Both the position numbers and the translations under genes were made by a program. Under the pieces are notes generated by a model, which was not told the DNA's origin, searched no databases, and was given only the letters and a program-made list of their open reading frames with translations. Below are positions 1 to 6,934 of a stretch of DNA of 28,689 nucleotides, in pieces; within the stretch, counting starts at the first letter, position 1; every line of letters begins with the position of its first letter. The stretch spans positions 1 to 28,689 of the forward strand of contig DFYY01000008.1 in assembly GCA_002383485.1 (NCBI GenBank). Direction: 5' to 3'. Origin of the DNA: Bacteroidales bacterium UBA4070 (GTDB taxonomy: Bacteria > Bacteroidota > Bacteroidia > Bacteroidales > VadinHA17).

Positions 1-1182
1 CACCACGGAGACCTGTGATTTGTTTCTGCTTACCGAAACTACTGCAAACTTTGATAATTCTGCTATTATTTCATCCAGGTTGCTCTCTGAGTCGACGGTG
101 AGTGAGACGTTGACTTCGGAAGTACTGATGAGATCTACCGACGTTCCGTATTTCCCGAATACTTCAAAGAGTCGCGTCAGGAATCCGAAGGCATTCAGCA
201 TCTTCATCGAGAAGACATTTATGACTGTAATGTTTTCCTTGAATGAGATTGCCCTTACGCCATTCTCACGCACCTCATCGTCTCTGAGGATGAATGTTCC
301 CTGTCTGTCCGGATGCATCGAATTGAGAACTCTTACAGGGATGTTTTTTTCAACGGCAGGCTGAATGGTTGAAGGGTGAAGTACCTTCGCTCCAAAGAAT
401 GAGAGTTCGGCGGCTTCGCTGAAAGACATCACCGGGATGCTTCTTGTCTTATCAACTTTCCTTGGATCGGTAGTATGTACGCCGTCGACATCGGTCCATA
501 TCTGAATTTCCGTTGCGTCGGCAGCCATACCTATAAGCGCTGCGGTGTAATCAGATCCTCCTCTGCCAAGTGTGGTTACTGTTCCGTCAGCCGTTGCGGA
601 GATGAATCCCTGGGTTATGACAACATCATTGACGTTAAATTCCTTTTTCATCAGTTCCTGAACCCTGTTTCGGATAGCTTCAATCTGAGGCTCTCCCTTC
701 AGGTAGCAAGAATCGGTGACGATGATGTTACGCGCGTCAGCGAATGCACATTTCAGGCCTGACTGCAGCATTGCCCTGAAAATTATTGAAGATGAAAGCA
801 GCTCGCCGTAGGAGAGGATTTTGGCCATTGACATATCGGAAAGTTCCCCGAGGACAGATATGACCCTGATCAGTTCATTAAGTTTTGCAAAATGCTGAAT
901 CACAATATTACTTGTTTCGCTTAACAGAGCTGTGCTACCGGCCAGCAACTCCTCTGCCATTACCAGGTGCCGCGCTTCAAGTCCAGCGGAAAGCCCTATT
1001 GCCTCTTCAGACTTGCCGACTGACGCGAGTTTAGCCATATGAGTAAGGGTATCAGTCACCCCGGCAAGAGCGGATACAACCACTATCGTTTTTTGCAGAG
1101 GTTTTTTACCTACAATGCTGATAAGCCTTGCAACCGCTCCGCTATCTTTGACGGATGTCCCGCCGAATTTCATGACTATCAT
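1..1182 (-). CDS. lysC: Aspartate kinase, monofunctional, 3' end cut by window edge
   Basis: Phosphorylates L-aspartate, the first step toward lysine, threonine, methionine and diaminopimelate. Translating the minus strand from ATG 1182 gives MIVMKFGGTSVKD, the N-terminal kinase signature. Further in come LGRGGSDYTAAL (near 545-575) and TDVDGVHTTDPR (near 465-500), typical of the amino-acid kinase fold, then the start of an ACT regulatory region (near 80-230) expected to bind an end-product amino acid. The frame is open to base 1 with 394 codons visible. Stand-alone aspartate kinases have roughly 440 residues, so about 50 are missing. The start overlaps the end of the upstream M20 gene by about 40 bp, which suggests translational coupling. 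A second in-frame ATG lies at 1173. No dehydrogenase domain can be judged because the window ends. Family confidence is high; the regulatory ligand cannot be read from this sequence. Confidence 0.93.
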   Translation of the reverse strand, partial: MIVMKFGGTSVKDSGAVARLISIVGKKPLQKTIVVVSALAGVTDTLTHMAKLASVGKSEEAIGLSAGLEARHLVMAEELLAGSTALLSETSNIVIQHFAKLNELIRVISVLGELSDMSMAKILSYGELLSSSIIFRAMLQSGLKCAFADARNIIVTDSCYLKGEPQIEAIRNRVQELMKKEFNVNDVVITQGFISATADGTVTTLGRGGSDYTAALIGMAADATEIQIWTDVDGVHTTDPRKVDKTRSIPVMSFSEAAELSFFGAKVLHPSTIQPAVEKNIPVRVLNSMHPDRQGTFILRDDEVRENGVRAISFKENITVINVFSMKMLNAFGFLTRLFEVFGKYGTSVDLISTSEVNVSLTVDSESNLDEIIAELSKFAVVSVSRNKSQVSVV

Positions 1183-2182
1183 TCTGGTCAAGTTCTTTTT
1201 TAAGGGTTCTGAAGATCTTTTTCAGGTCAGTTATTGCTGTATCAATCTCCTGTATATGAATATGTTCGTTATCCGTATGTGCCGTTTTGATGCTTCCAGG
1301 TCCGTAGAGGAGGCATTTCCCCAGATTTGTCAGACAGGGACCGTCGCACCCGAATGCCACAATATCGCTTTCAAACCCATCCAGATAATAATATTCAAAA
1401 GGTTTGTCTTCCCTGACTCTGGCAATGTTGGTTTTTTCACCCGCAATGTTTATAAGGGCATCCTCAATAAGATCATGTGAGGCGAAGGTGGTCCTGACGT
1501 AGAGTTTGAAGGTCACAAGGTCAGGCAGGACATTATAGGCATTGCCAGATGCGAGCATTCCGATGTTGAACGTGGTTGGTCCCAATACCGGATCAATTGG
1601 AAATTCCAGCCCTGAGAGTCGGTTGAGAAATGTTCTCATGCTTTCAATCGCACTGTCGCCATACTGAGGGTAGCCCGAATGACAACTAATGCCTCTGATC
1701 TGAACATCGTACAACCGGATTCCTTTGCCTGCCCGGATAAGCCTGTTTTCAGTCGGTTCACCGATAATCACATATTTGCAGTCCATTATAAGGTTGTTTG
1801 CTGCTTTTGCCCCTTTTGACCCTGTCTCTTCACCTGCAACGAGCAGCAGGCCGAAGTTGGTTTCTCCTTCGTGAAGGAGTTCTTTACAGGCGTTCCAGGC
1901 TGTGATTATTTGTCCTTTGGCGTCACATGCTCCCCTTCCGGAGACAATATCTCTGTCTGCCACCGGTTCAATATAGGGGGGCACGGTGTCAAGATGGGTG
2001 CAAAAGATGATTTCAGGAGTTCCCCACCTGTAAAAAAGGTTCATAGTGCCGTCGCCTACATCCTGCTTCTCCGGGACAGCTCCGGGCAGGTGAAAATTGC
2101 CCAGGATAAAATCTGCGAGCTCCATCTCCTTGCCGGAGCTAGAGTTGATCTTCATGAGTTGCTCAAGTTCTTTGACTATCAT
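1142..2182 (-). CDS. M20 family metallo-deacylase (DapE/ArgE-like)
   Basis: A 346-residue zinc-dependent aminoacylase/deacetylase of the M20 family. Visible motifs are FCTHLDTVPP (H63, D65), GRGACDAKG (bridging D87), AGEETGSKG (catalytic E118 and ligand E119), IIGEPTENR (E142) and AHTDNEH near the C-terminus (H302), so the di-metal site is complete. The CHSGYPQYGDSAIESM segment begins the dimerisation domain. The family includes ArgE, DapE and LysK, which cannot be separated by motif alone. The overlap with aspartate kinase favours a role in lysine/diaminopimelate formation, for example N-acyl-diaminopimelate or N-acyl-lysine deacylation, but this is inference. The ATG at 2182 lies 24 bases after the U-tract of a terminator-like hairpin, so expression may be controlled by read-through. 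It is somewhat shorter than canonical DapE (about 375 residues), as is common in Bacteroidetes members. Confidence 0.88.
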   Translation of the reverse strand: MIVKELEQLMKINSSSGKEMELADFILGNFHLPGAVPEKQDVGDGTMNLFYRWGTPEIIFCTHLDTVPPYIEPVADRDIVSGRGACDAKGQIITAWNACKELLHEGETNFGLLLVAGEETGSKGAKAANNLIMDCKYVIIGEPTENRLIRAGKGIRLYDVQIRGISCHSGYPQYGDSAIESMRTFLNRLSGLEFPIDPVLGPTTFNIGMLASGNAYNVLPDLVTFKLYVRTTFASHDLIEDALINIAGEKTNIARVREDKPFEYYYLDGFESDIVAFGCDGPCLTNLGKCLLYGPGSIKTAHTDNEHIHIQEIDTAITDLKKIFRTLKKELDQNDSHEIRRDIRQR

Positions 2183-2205
2183 ATTATTTCTCTGGATGCT
2201 GCATT

Positions 2206-2238
2206 AAAAAAAAGGCACGAACCTGAGATCCGTGCCTT
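2206..2238 (-). terminator. Terminator-like hairpin just ahead of the M20 gene, possible attenuator
   Basis: On the minus strand a stem of ten pairs (arms 2229-2238 and 2212-2221, one G-U pair) closes a seven-base loop. It runs into an eight-base U tract (2206-2213), a classic intrinsic terminator shape. It lies only 24 bases upstream of the M20 start codon and downstream of a good promoter -7 box, so it does not end an annotated gene. It more likely acts as a conditional terminator in the leader. No pairing antiterminator was found by eye. Confidence 0.6.
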
Positions 2239-2239
2239 G

Positions 2240-2314
2240 CTATGAACACAAAATCCCTTGTCGTCGGTATTGTTTTTTACCTCCCTGTTTTATTGATTTT
2301 GGGTGGACTTTCAT
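2240..2314 (-). CDS. Possible 24-residue leader peptide, Lys/Arg rich
   Basis: A short minus-strand frame ATG 2314 to TAG 2240 translates as MKVHPKSIKQGGKKQYRRQG followed by ILCS. It holds five lysine and two adjacent arginine codons out of 24, and the stop codon ends two bases before the stem of the terminator-like hairpin. An AGAAAG stretch precedes the ATG. This arrangement in front of lysine-pathway genes resembles an amino-acid leader peptide. Against it, the region is A-rich, so AAA codons are not surprising, and a frame this short can arise by chance. It has not been compared with relatives. Confidence 0.35.
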   Translation of the reverse strand: MKVHPKSIKQGGKKQYRRQGILCS

Positions 2315-2349
2315 CTTTCTCGTATTAATGTTTATGTAAAAATCGTCTG

Positions 2350-2357
2350 CAAATGTA
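2350..2357 (-). promoter_or_regulatory. Candidate Bacteroidetes -7 box for the M20-lysC operon
   Basis: The minus strand reads TACATTTG, an exact match to the Bacteroidetes -7 consensus TAnnTTTG. It would give a leader of about 160 bases before the M20 start. No clear TTTG -33 box is seen at the expected distance, so the call rests on one half of the promoter. Confidence 0.45.
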
Positions 2358-2388
2358 AAAGGATTATAGATTTCTCATCATATTTCAT

Positions 2389-2424
2389 AAAAAAAATTAC
2401 GGCCTGCACTTCAGCGGGCCGTAA
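2389..2424 (-). terminator. Intrinsic terminator of the secreted TPR gene
   Basis: The inverted repeat TTACGGCC (2397-2404) / GGCCGTAA (2417-2424) is followed on the minus strand by eight U residues (2389-2396). It sits about 30 bases past the stop codon of the TPR gene and separates it from the M20-lysC transcript. Confidence 0.8.
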
Positions 2425-2453
2425 AATATTTTCAGGCATGAGGAAGAGGCAAC

Positions 2454-3422
2454 CTATTCACACTTGAGATTTGTCCTCTGCGCTTTTGCTGCCTCGGCAA
2501 AGGGGCCGTACTGGGCGTTTTTGAATGATTCGCAGGCGGCGGCGGTATCTCCCTTGCCAGCCTGGGCAACTGCAAGCTGGTAGTAGAACATGGCTTTGGC
2601 TTCTGCGTCACCTGTTTCAAGATCAAGGCCCTTCTGGGCATAGGCAGCTCCCTCGGTGAAGTTGCTCTTCTTGTTGTAGACATCGGCAAAGAAATAGAAC
2701 ATGGTCTTGTCATCACCGTATTTTGCAGCCCTCGTCAGGAGAGCCAGCGCCTCGTCCAGCTTATTTGCTGTGTTGGCTTTTGATCCTGCTGCCCTGAAAT
2801 ATTCAAGGGCAGAACCTTTGGCCTGGGTAGCCTTATCGGCATCCTTCTCGGGATCGAGTTTGGAAAGAAAGAGATCAACAGTCTGTTCGTAGGCATCAGC
2901 CTCATCACGGTTCCTGTAGATCAGCGCTTTATTGTAAATTGATGCGATGTGATCAGGGTTCAGTGCCAGCACGCTGTCAAATGCAAGCATGGCATTGTCA
3001 TAATCGTTTGCCGAGAATAATTCGGTTGCCATCTTGTAATAGCCGTTGATAAGTATCTTTTTCGAGTTTTCCCCGTGAGTTTTGCTGCCGTATTTCTCAG
3101 CCATGGCGCCTGCCAGTTTCGATGCTGCGATAATTTCGGCAGCAGGTTTCTTTTCATTGTATGCTGTTGCAGCCAATTTGTAATATAAGCCAGGCAAAAC
3201 CTGTACGGCCTTCTGTTTGAGATCATTGGCGGTTTCGCCAACCTGGTCGGAAAGTTCAATTACCTTTTCAAAGGCAGTTATGGCAGCAGGGACATCGGTC
3301 TGTATTGCTTTCGCTCCTTCGTTGTAAGCGGCGATCACCTCGTTCCTGTCCTGTGCGCTGAGGCTTGCACTGAAAAGTGCAGATACAACCGCAGCTACTG
3401 TTATTATACTTCTGATTCTCAT
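2454..3422 (-). CDS. Secreted or periplasmic TPR protein
   Basis: 322 residues. It starts with a signal peptide: basic MRIR, a hydrophobic stretch to about residue 20, and an ASLSAQ cleavage site. The rest is helical and TPR-like. The clearest unit is near residues 130-165 (YYKMATELFSANDYDNAMLA, then LNPDHIASIYNKALIYRNRD). Another lies near 265-310, with AYAQKGLDLETGDAEAKAMF. Such proteins are protein-protein scaffolds in the Bacteroidetes periplasm; no enzymatic motif is seen. It is transcribed alone, divergent from the isomerase-like gene and ended by its own strong terminator. The ATG at 3422 is the only start that keeps the signal peptide. The partner and pathway cannot be deduced. Confidence 0.8.
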   Translation of the reverse strand: MRIRSIITVAAVVSALFSASLSAQDRNEVIAAYNEGAKAIQTDVPAAITAFEKVIELSDQVGETANDLKQKAVQVLPGLYYKLAATAYNEKKPAAEIIAASKLAGAMAEKYGSKTHGENSKKILINGYYKMATELFSANDYDNAMLAFDSVLALNPDHIASIYNKALIYRNRDEADAYEQTVDLFLSKLDPEKDADKATQAKGSALEYFRAAGSKANTANKLDEALALLTRAAKYGDDKTMFYFFADVYNKKSNFTEGAAYAQKGLDLETGDAEAKAMFYYQLAVAQAGKGDTAAACESFKNAQYGPFAEAAKAQRTNLKCE

Positions 3423-3579
3423 TTTACCTTTTTTGTAGGGTTATTATTCTGTTTTACTGTTTTATGGGCGGTAAATATAAAAAAACCGACGGAAATATAA
3501 ACGTTTATGATATTTTTATGTTAATTCTCTTTATGTTCAATTTCTTAATATACACTTCTTCTGGCTGTCTGTTGCCATG

Positions 3580-3609
3580 TTTGAGTTTGACGCCAAAAGT
3601 CTATTTTTG
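3580..3609 (+). promoter_or_regulatory. Bacteroidetes-type promoter for the isomerase-like gene
   Basis: TTTG at 3580-3583 and TATTTTTG at 3602-3609 (consensus TAnnTTTG) are separated by 18 bp, close to the usual Bacteroidetes spacing. The predicted transcription start falls near 3615, about 15 bases before the ATG at 3630. It is the best promoter match in the window and supports the taxonomic reading. Confidence 0.65.
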
Positions 3610-3629
3610 AACAGCAAATCATTTATGTT

Positions 3630-4832
3630 ATGACTACCTCAGACAAAATCCGTACAAACAATGAATATGTCCCCGGCATAGCATGGGCTGCCCATCGTGG
3701 TGCAAGTCCCGATACAGCTGCCAGGGCTGAAGAGCTCATGAACGGTCTGCTTCCCCCGGGCCAGTTCAGGATGACAGACCGTCAACCTGATATTATCCTG
3801 TTTATGAGCGGAGGTTCGGAGCGGCGGGCCCTGGAGCTTGCTGATCCTGAGAGGCCGGTATTGCTGCTGAGCATCAGGGGCAATAATGCCTATGCTGCCG
3901 CGACTGAGGTGATGGCATGGATGGTGAATAACGGAAGGGTTGCAGTTCTTTCTGATGCTCTTGATGCTTATGAATCAGGGCTTATCCGCAACTGGCAGAA
4001 GGTTGCCGGTGCAATGCAGGGTCTTTCAGGAATCAGGGCAGGACTTCTCGGAACAGTGTCCGAATGGCTTGTCGCTTCCGATGTGTCTGCTGTGACTCTG
4101 CGGGATCGTTTTGGTATCGAGCTATGCGGGATTCCATGGAACGGGTTGCCTGATTACAGCAGAGAAGACCCTGACCCGGCCCTGATGGCAAGATTCAGTG
4201 GTCAACCCACTGAGGGTCTTGAGGATGCCGCGAGAGTTCTTTCACTTCTGCGCAAAGCGATAAGCCGCGACAGGCTGCAGGCTATAGCCGTCGAGTGCTT
4301 CAGCCTCGTTCAGCAGCGAAAGGTGACTGCCTGTCTTGCCCTTGCCCAGCTTAATGCTGAAGGGATGGTAGCTGCTTGTGAAGGAGACCTGGCCTCTCTG
4401 GCTGGTATGATGGCCGGGAAGTCTGTTACGGGAGTGGCGCCCTGGATGGCCAATACAACGCGACTGACGGATAAGACTCTCATTCTCTCACACTGTACAG
4501 CATCATTTGACTTTATGAGCAGTGTACACCTGCAGACCCACTATGAGACCGGCTATTCACTGGCTATTGCCGGCAGGGTGGATGCAGATTGCGTAACCTT
4601 ATTCAGACTTAATGACAGACTTGACAGAGCTTTTATCGCAGAAGGCCGGGTAATCAGTCATCCGCAGATAGCTGATGCATGCCGGACACAAGCAGAGATT
4701 GAGCTGTCAGAGCATCAGATAGCTCTCTTGCGCGAGAAACCTCTTGGAAACCACCTCCTTGTGGTGCCATTTAAGTGTGAAGAGATTTTCAGGCTTCTGT
4801 GCCGTTATAAGAACATTGAGGTAATAAACTGA
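3630..4832 (+). CDS. L-fucose/L-arabinose isomerase-like protein
   Basis: 400 residues with the general look of the FucI/AraA superfamily (the COG2407-type 'fucose isomerase-like' group). The N-terminal half has Rossmann-like strands (QPDIILFMSGGSERRALELA, then VLLLSIRGNNAYAA and GRVAVLSDALDAY). The C-terminal half has VECFSLVQQRKVTACLALAQ (222-240), AACEGDLASL (E251, D253) and LILSHCTAS (H288). Acidic residues and a histidine at such places are candidate divalent-metal ligands in this superfamily. The substrate is unknown; FucI itself is much longer (about 590 residues). A strong promoter precedes it and no sugar kinase or aldolase is adjacent, so it may be a stand-alone enzyme. The ATG at 3630 has no good Shine-Dalgarno, normal for the phylum. 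Confidence is moderate for the family and low for the reaction. Confidence 0.65.
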   Translation: MTTSDKIRTNNEYVPGIAWAAHRGASPDTAARAEELMNGLLPPGQFRMTDRQPDIILFMSGGSERRALELADPERPVLLLSIRGNNAYAAATEVMAWMVNNGRVAVLSDALDAYESGLIRNWQKVAGAMQGLSGIRAGLLGTVSEWLVASDVSAVTLRDRFGIELCGIPWNGLPDYSREDPDPALMARFSGQPTEGLEDAARVLSLLRKAISRDRLQAIAVECFSLVQQRKVTACLALAQLNAEGMVAACEGDLASLAGMMAGKSVTGVAPWMANTTRLTDKTLILSHCTASFDFMSSVHLQTHYETGYSLAIAGRVDADCVTLFRLNDRLDRAFIAEGRVISHPQIADACRTQAEIELSEHQIALLREKPLGNHLLVVPFKCEEIFRLLCRYKNIEVIN

Positions 4833-4901
4833 TTTAAAAACTTGCCTTCCGGAATGGAAGACCTTTTACTGTTTAAATATAAGTCTTTATGCTCTCTTTA
4901 T

Positions 4902-4932
4902 AGCGTTTTAAGTTGAGTCGAACTATAACGCT
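4902..4932 (+). terminator. Hairpin after the isomerase-like gene, possible terminator
   Basis: AGCGTT (4902-4907) pairs with AACGCT (4927-4932), and the inner arms AGTT (4911-4914) and AACT (4921-4924) also pair. A T-rich stretch (GTTTATTCTGTTTT) follows. The T tract is interrupted and the hairpin lies 70 bases past the stop, so this is tentative. The rest of 4833-5007 is AT-rich with no clear gene. Confidence 0.35.
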
Positions 4933-5007
4933 GTTTATTCTGTTTTAACAGTTAATTATTTATAGTTTTATCTACTACTTTTTAAATCAAGCCAGGCAAT
5001 TGAATCA

Positions 5008-5847
5008 ATGTTACACTTCTTTCTATCGCTTATAATCTTTGCCGCAGCAACTTTTTTGCTAGCTCTTTCAGTCCGGTATGGGATAGCCGGAGCCGGGCGT
5101 CTGGATAATTGGATTGTATCCAGATCCGGACGCAGATTAGAGGGTTTCGACTGGTATTTCCGGATACCGACGACAGCAGGAGCAGTCCCCGAGTATTTTT
5201 ATGCAATGGTGCTGACCAGGGAGCAATATTTCAATACTAACTGGTGGGCATTGAAGATCTCGTCCTTTATTTCGGTTCTGTTGTTTATTGCACTGCTGAA
5301 TAGCAGAAGCGGAGTGGAAAGCTATTACTCTTTTGAAATGATCAGGACCCAGGGACTTGCTGCCATTTTTACCTCTGGCACATTTTTCTGGTACATGAAT
5401 ATCATTTCACTGCTGATTACTGTGTTGATTGTCCTGATCACCGTAGAGAGCATAAAGATGACCGGCTCCTATGCACTTTTGAGGGCCCCTGTATATCTTC
5501 TTCTTTCCCTGCTTATGGCAGCCTTTACTGTGGCCATGCTGTTTGTGATAGTTTTCATGACCGCTATTTACATTATCTGGAAAATAATCAGTTTTCTGTT
5601 CATCACTAACAGGGATAGTGGAAATTTCTCTGAAAAGGGAGAAGAGACAGCGGAGGATATACTAAGATCAGGTTTCCTGGTATTTAAGAGAGATCTGAAT
5701 GAATGGACCTCCAGGCGAAAGAGTCGCGGGACGCAAGATAAGGTATCAGAGCATAAGAAAACTTCGCTGATCACACAGAAGAGAGAAGTGCAAAGCAGCA
5801 GCATTTTCGGTGATGACACTGATATACCGAGGTTATATCCTGATTAA
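5008..5847 (+). CDS. Four-helix integral membrane protein, unknown function
   Basis: 279 residues, not recognised. Hydrophobic segments lie near residues 3-23, 80-97, 128-147 and 158-195 (the last is long and may be two helices). A soluble loop near 25-78 contains RRLEGFDWYFRIPTTAGAVP. The last 80 residues form a charged, Ser/Lys-rich tail without hydrophobic stretches, probably cytoplasmic. The stop codon is 14 bases before the preferred ATG of the SUKH-TPR gene, so the two are very likely co-transcribed. The pair is convergent with the DUF4062/RyR operon, which makes it a candidate membrane partner or effector of that system, though only position supports this. Confidence 0.7.
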   Translation: MLHFFLSLIIFAAATFLLALSVRYGIAGAGRLDNWIVSRSGRRLEGFDWYFRIPTTAGAVPEYFYAMVLTREQYFNTNWWALKISSFISVLLFIALLNSRSGVESYYSFEMIRTQGLAAIFTSGTFFWYMNIISLLITVLIVLITVESIKMTGSYALLRAPVYLLLSLLMAAFTVAMLFVIVFMTAIYIIWKIISFLFITNRDSGNFSEKGEETAEDILRSGFLVFKRDLNEWTSRRKSRGTQDKVSEHKKTSLITQKREVQSSSIFGDDTDIPRLYPD

Positions 5848-5861
5848 GCTTGGTTCTGGAT

Positions 5862-6932
5862 ATGATAACGATAGAAAAGGTACTTGAGAGGTTGGCCGCG
5901 ATGAAGGCTGATCCTAATTATTATACTCGCTTCAACTTTCCTGCAGCCAGTACGAAGATATTACGCTTTGAGAAATTGACAGGGGTAAGACTGCCGCTTT
6001 CGCATAAGAAATTTTTACAGAGGTACAATGGTGGGATGATAGTTTTCACCTCCCTGACCGAATGTGACAAATACAAAACTGAATCTGCCTGGCTGTTTTC
6101 AATAGAAGAGATCACGGAGAGGTACTCAGACCTGAAGAGCATGGCGTGGAAAGTAAATAGTGGGATGGCGGATATTTATCCCATAATTCCCTTTTGCTCT
6201 TTGCCAAACAATGAGGTGCTTGTCTTTATTTACGGACAAAAGTCGGGTGAGGAGTCTCCTGTCTTTGATGCTTTTCATGAGTCTTTCCCATCTGAATGGG
6301 GAATTGTTGCACCTGATTTCACTTACTTTTTGTCAACATATCTCGATACCCATGGGCATCCGGAGCTGCCTGGAGATGAGGAGGCAGGGGTAGCTTCGGA
6401 TTATATCGACGAAATCGCGGTTATCAGGGAGGAAGAAAAGGAGACAGTCAGGGAGGCAGAGAAGGAGACACCGGATGAGACGCTGACGAGAACAGAGGCC
6501 GAGCTTAAGATAAACCCTGACTCGCCATTCACCTGTTATGAAAGAGCGCTAGCCCTTAAGGAGAAAGGAGATATTGAACAGGCATATTTGTATATATCCA
6601 AAGCAATAGAGACGGATGGTCAGGATGCCTTTTACCGGTACATCAGGGGTGCCATACTGAGCGATGCCGGTGAGTACCGCGCTGCGCTGATCGATTATGA
6701 CGTATCGGTGAGACTAAAGCCTGATGACACATTTTTTCTCTATAGCAGGGCAGATTCACTCTTTCATCTGGAGATGCTTCATGCGTCACTTGATGACTGC
6801 AATAAGATCATTAAGATGGAAGATAATAACCTTCTGGCCTATATGCTTCGAAGAGACGTCTATGAGGCCCTGAAGATGGATGACAAGGCAGGCGAAGATC
6901 AGGAGGTGATTGACAGGTTGCGTCGTGATTAG
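5862..6932 (+). CDS. SUKH (SMI1/KNR4) domain protein with C-terminal TPR repeats
   Basis: About 356 residues. The N-terminal part (up to about residue 165) has SUKH features: ILRFEKLTGVRLPLSHKKFL, then QRYNGG, a central strand-rich segment with IIPFCSLPNNEVLVFIYG, and SEWGIVAPDFTYFLSTYL. A Glu/Lys-rich linker (about 190-215) leads to TPR-like repeats (about 220-345), such as YERALALKEKGDIEQAYLYI and YRYIRGAILSDAGEYRAALI. SUKH domains are known as immunity proteins against polymorphic toxins and as general protein-binding modules. No toxin is visible here, so a scaffold role is as likely. The frame also extends upstream to a TTG at 5850, but the ATG at 5862 (MITIEKV) is preferred. The stop lies two bases from the stop of the opposing AAA+ gene, leaving no room for a terminator. 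Confidence 0.8.
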   Translation: MITIEKVLERLAAMKADPNYYTRFNFPAASTKILRFEKLTGVRLPLSHKKFLQRYNGGMIVFTSLTECDKYKTESAWLFSIEEITERYSDLKSMAWKVNSGMADIYPIIPFCSLPNNEVLVFIYGQKSGEESPVFDAFHESFPSEWGIVAPDFTYFLSTYLDTHGHPELPGDEEAGVASDYIDEIAVIREEEKETVREAEKETPDETLTRTEAELKINPDSPFTCYERALALKEKGDIEQAYLYISKAIETDGQDAFYRYIRGAILSDAGEYRAALIDYDVSVRLKPDDTFFLYSRADSLFHLEMLHASLDDCNKIIKMEDNNLLAYMLRRDVYEALKMDDKAGEDQEVIDRLRRD

Positions 6933-6934
6933 CT

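Noticed and set aside
2183..2350. Lysine riboswitch in the leader of the M20-lysC operon
   Set aside because: The leader is short and the conserved L-box core segments were not found; the leader-peptide reading fits better, though weakly.
4846..4860. CTTCC/GGAAG hairpin soon after the isomerase-like gene as its terminator
   Set aside because: Only five pairs with a weak T tract; the hairpin at 4902-4932 is a somewhat better candidate.
5862..6932. Classical toxin-immunity pair (SUKH immunity with adjacent toxin)
   Set aside because: No polymorphic-toxin features (secretion domain, RHS repeats, nuclease tip) were seen in the neighbouring membrane protein or elsewhere in the window.
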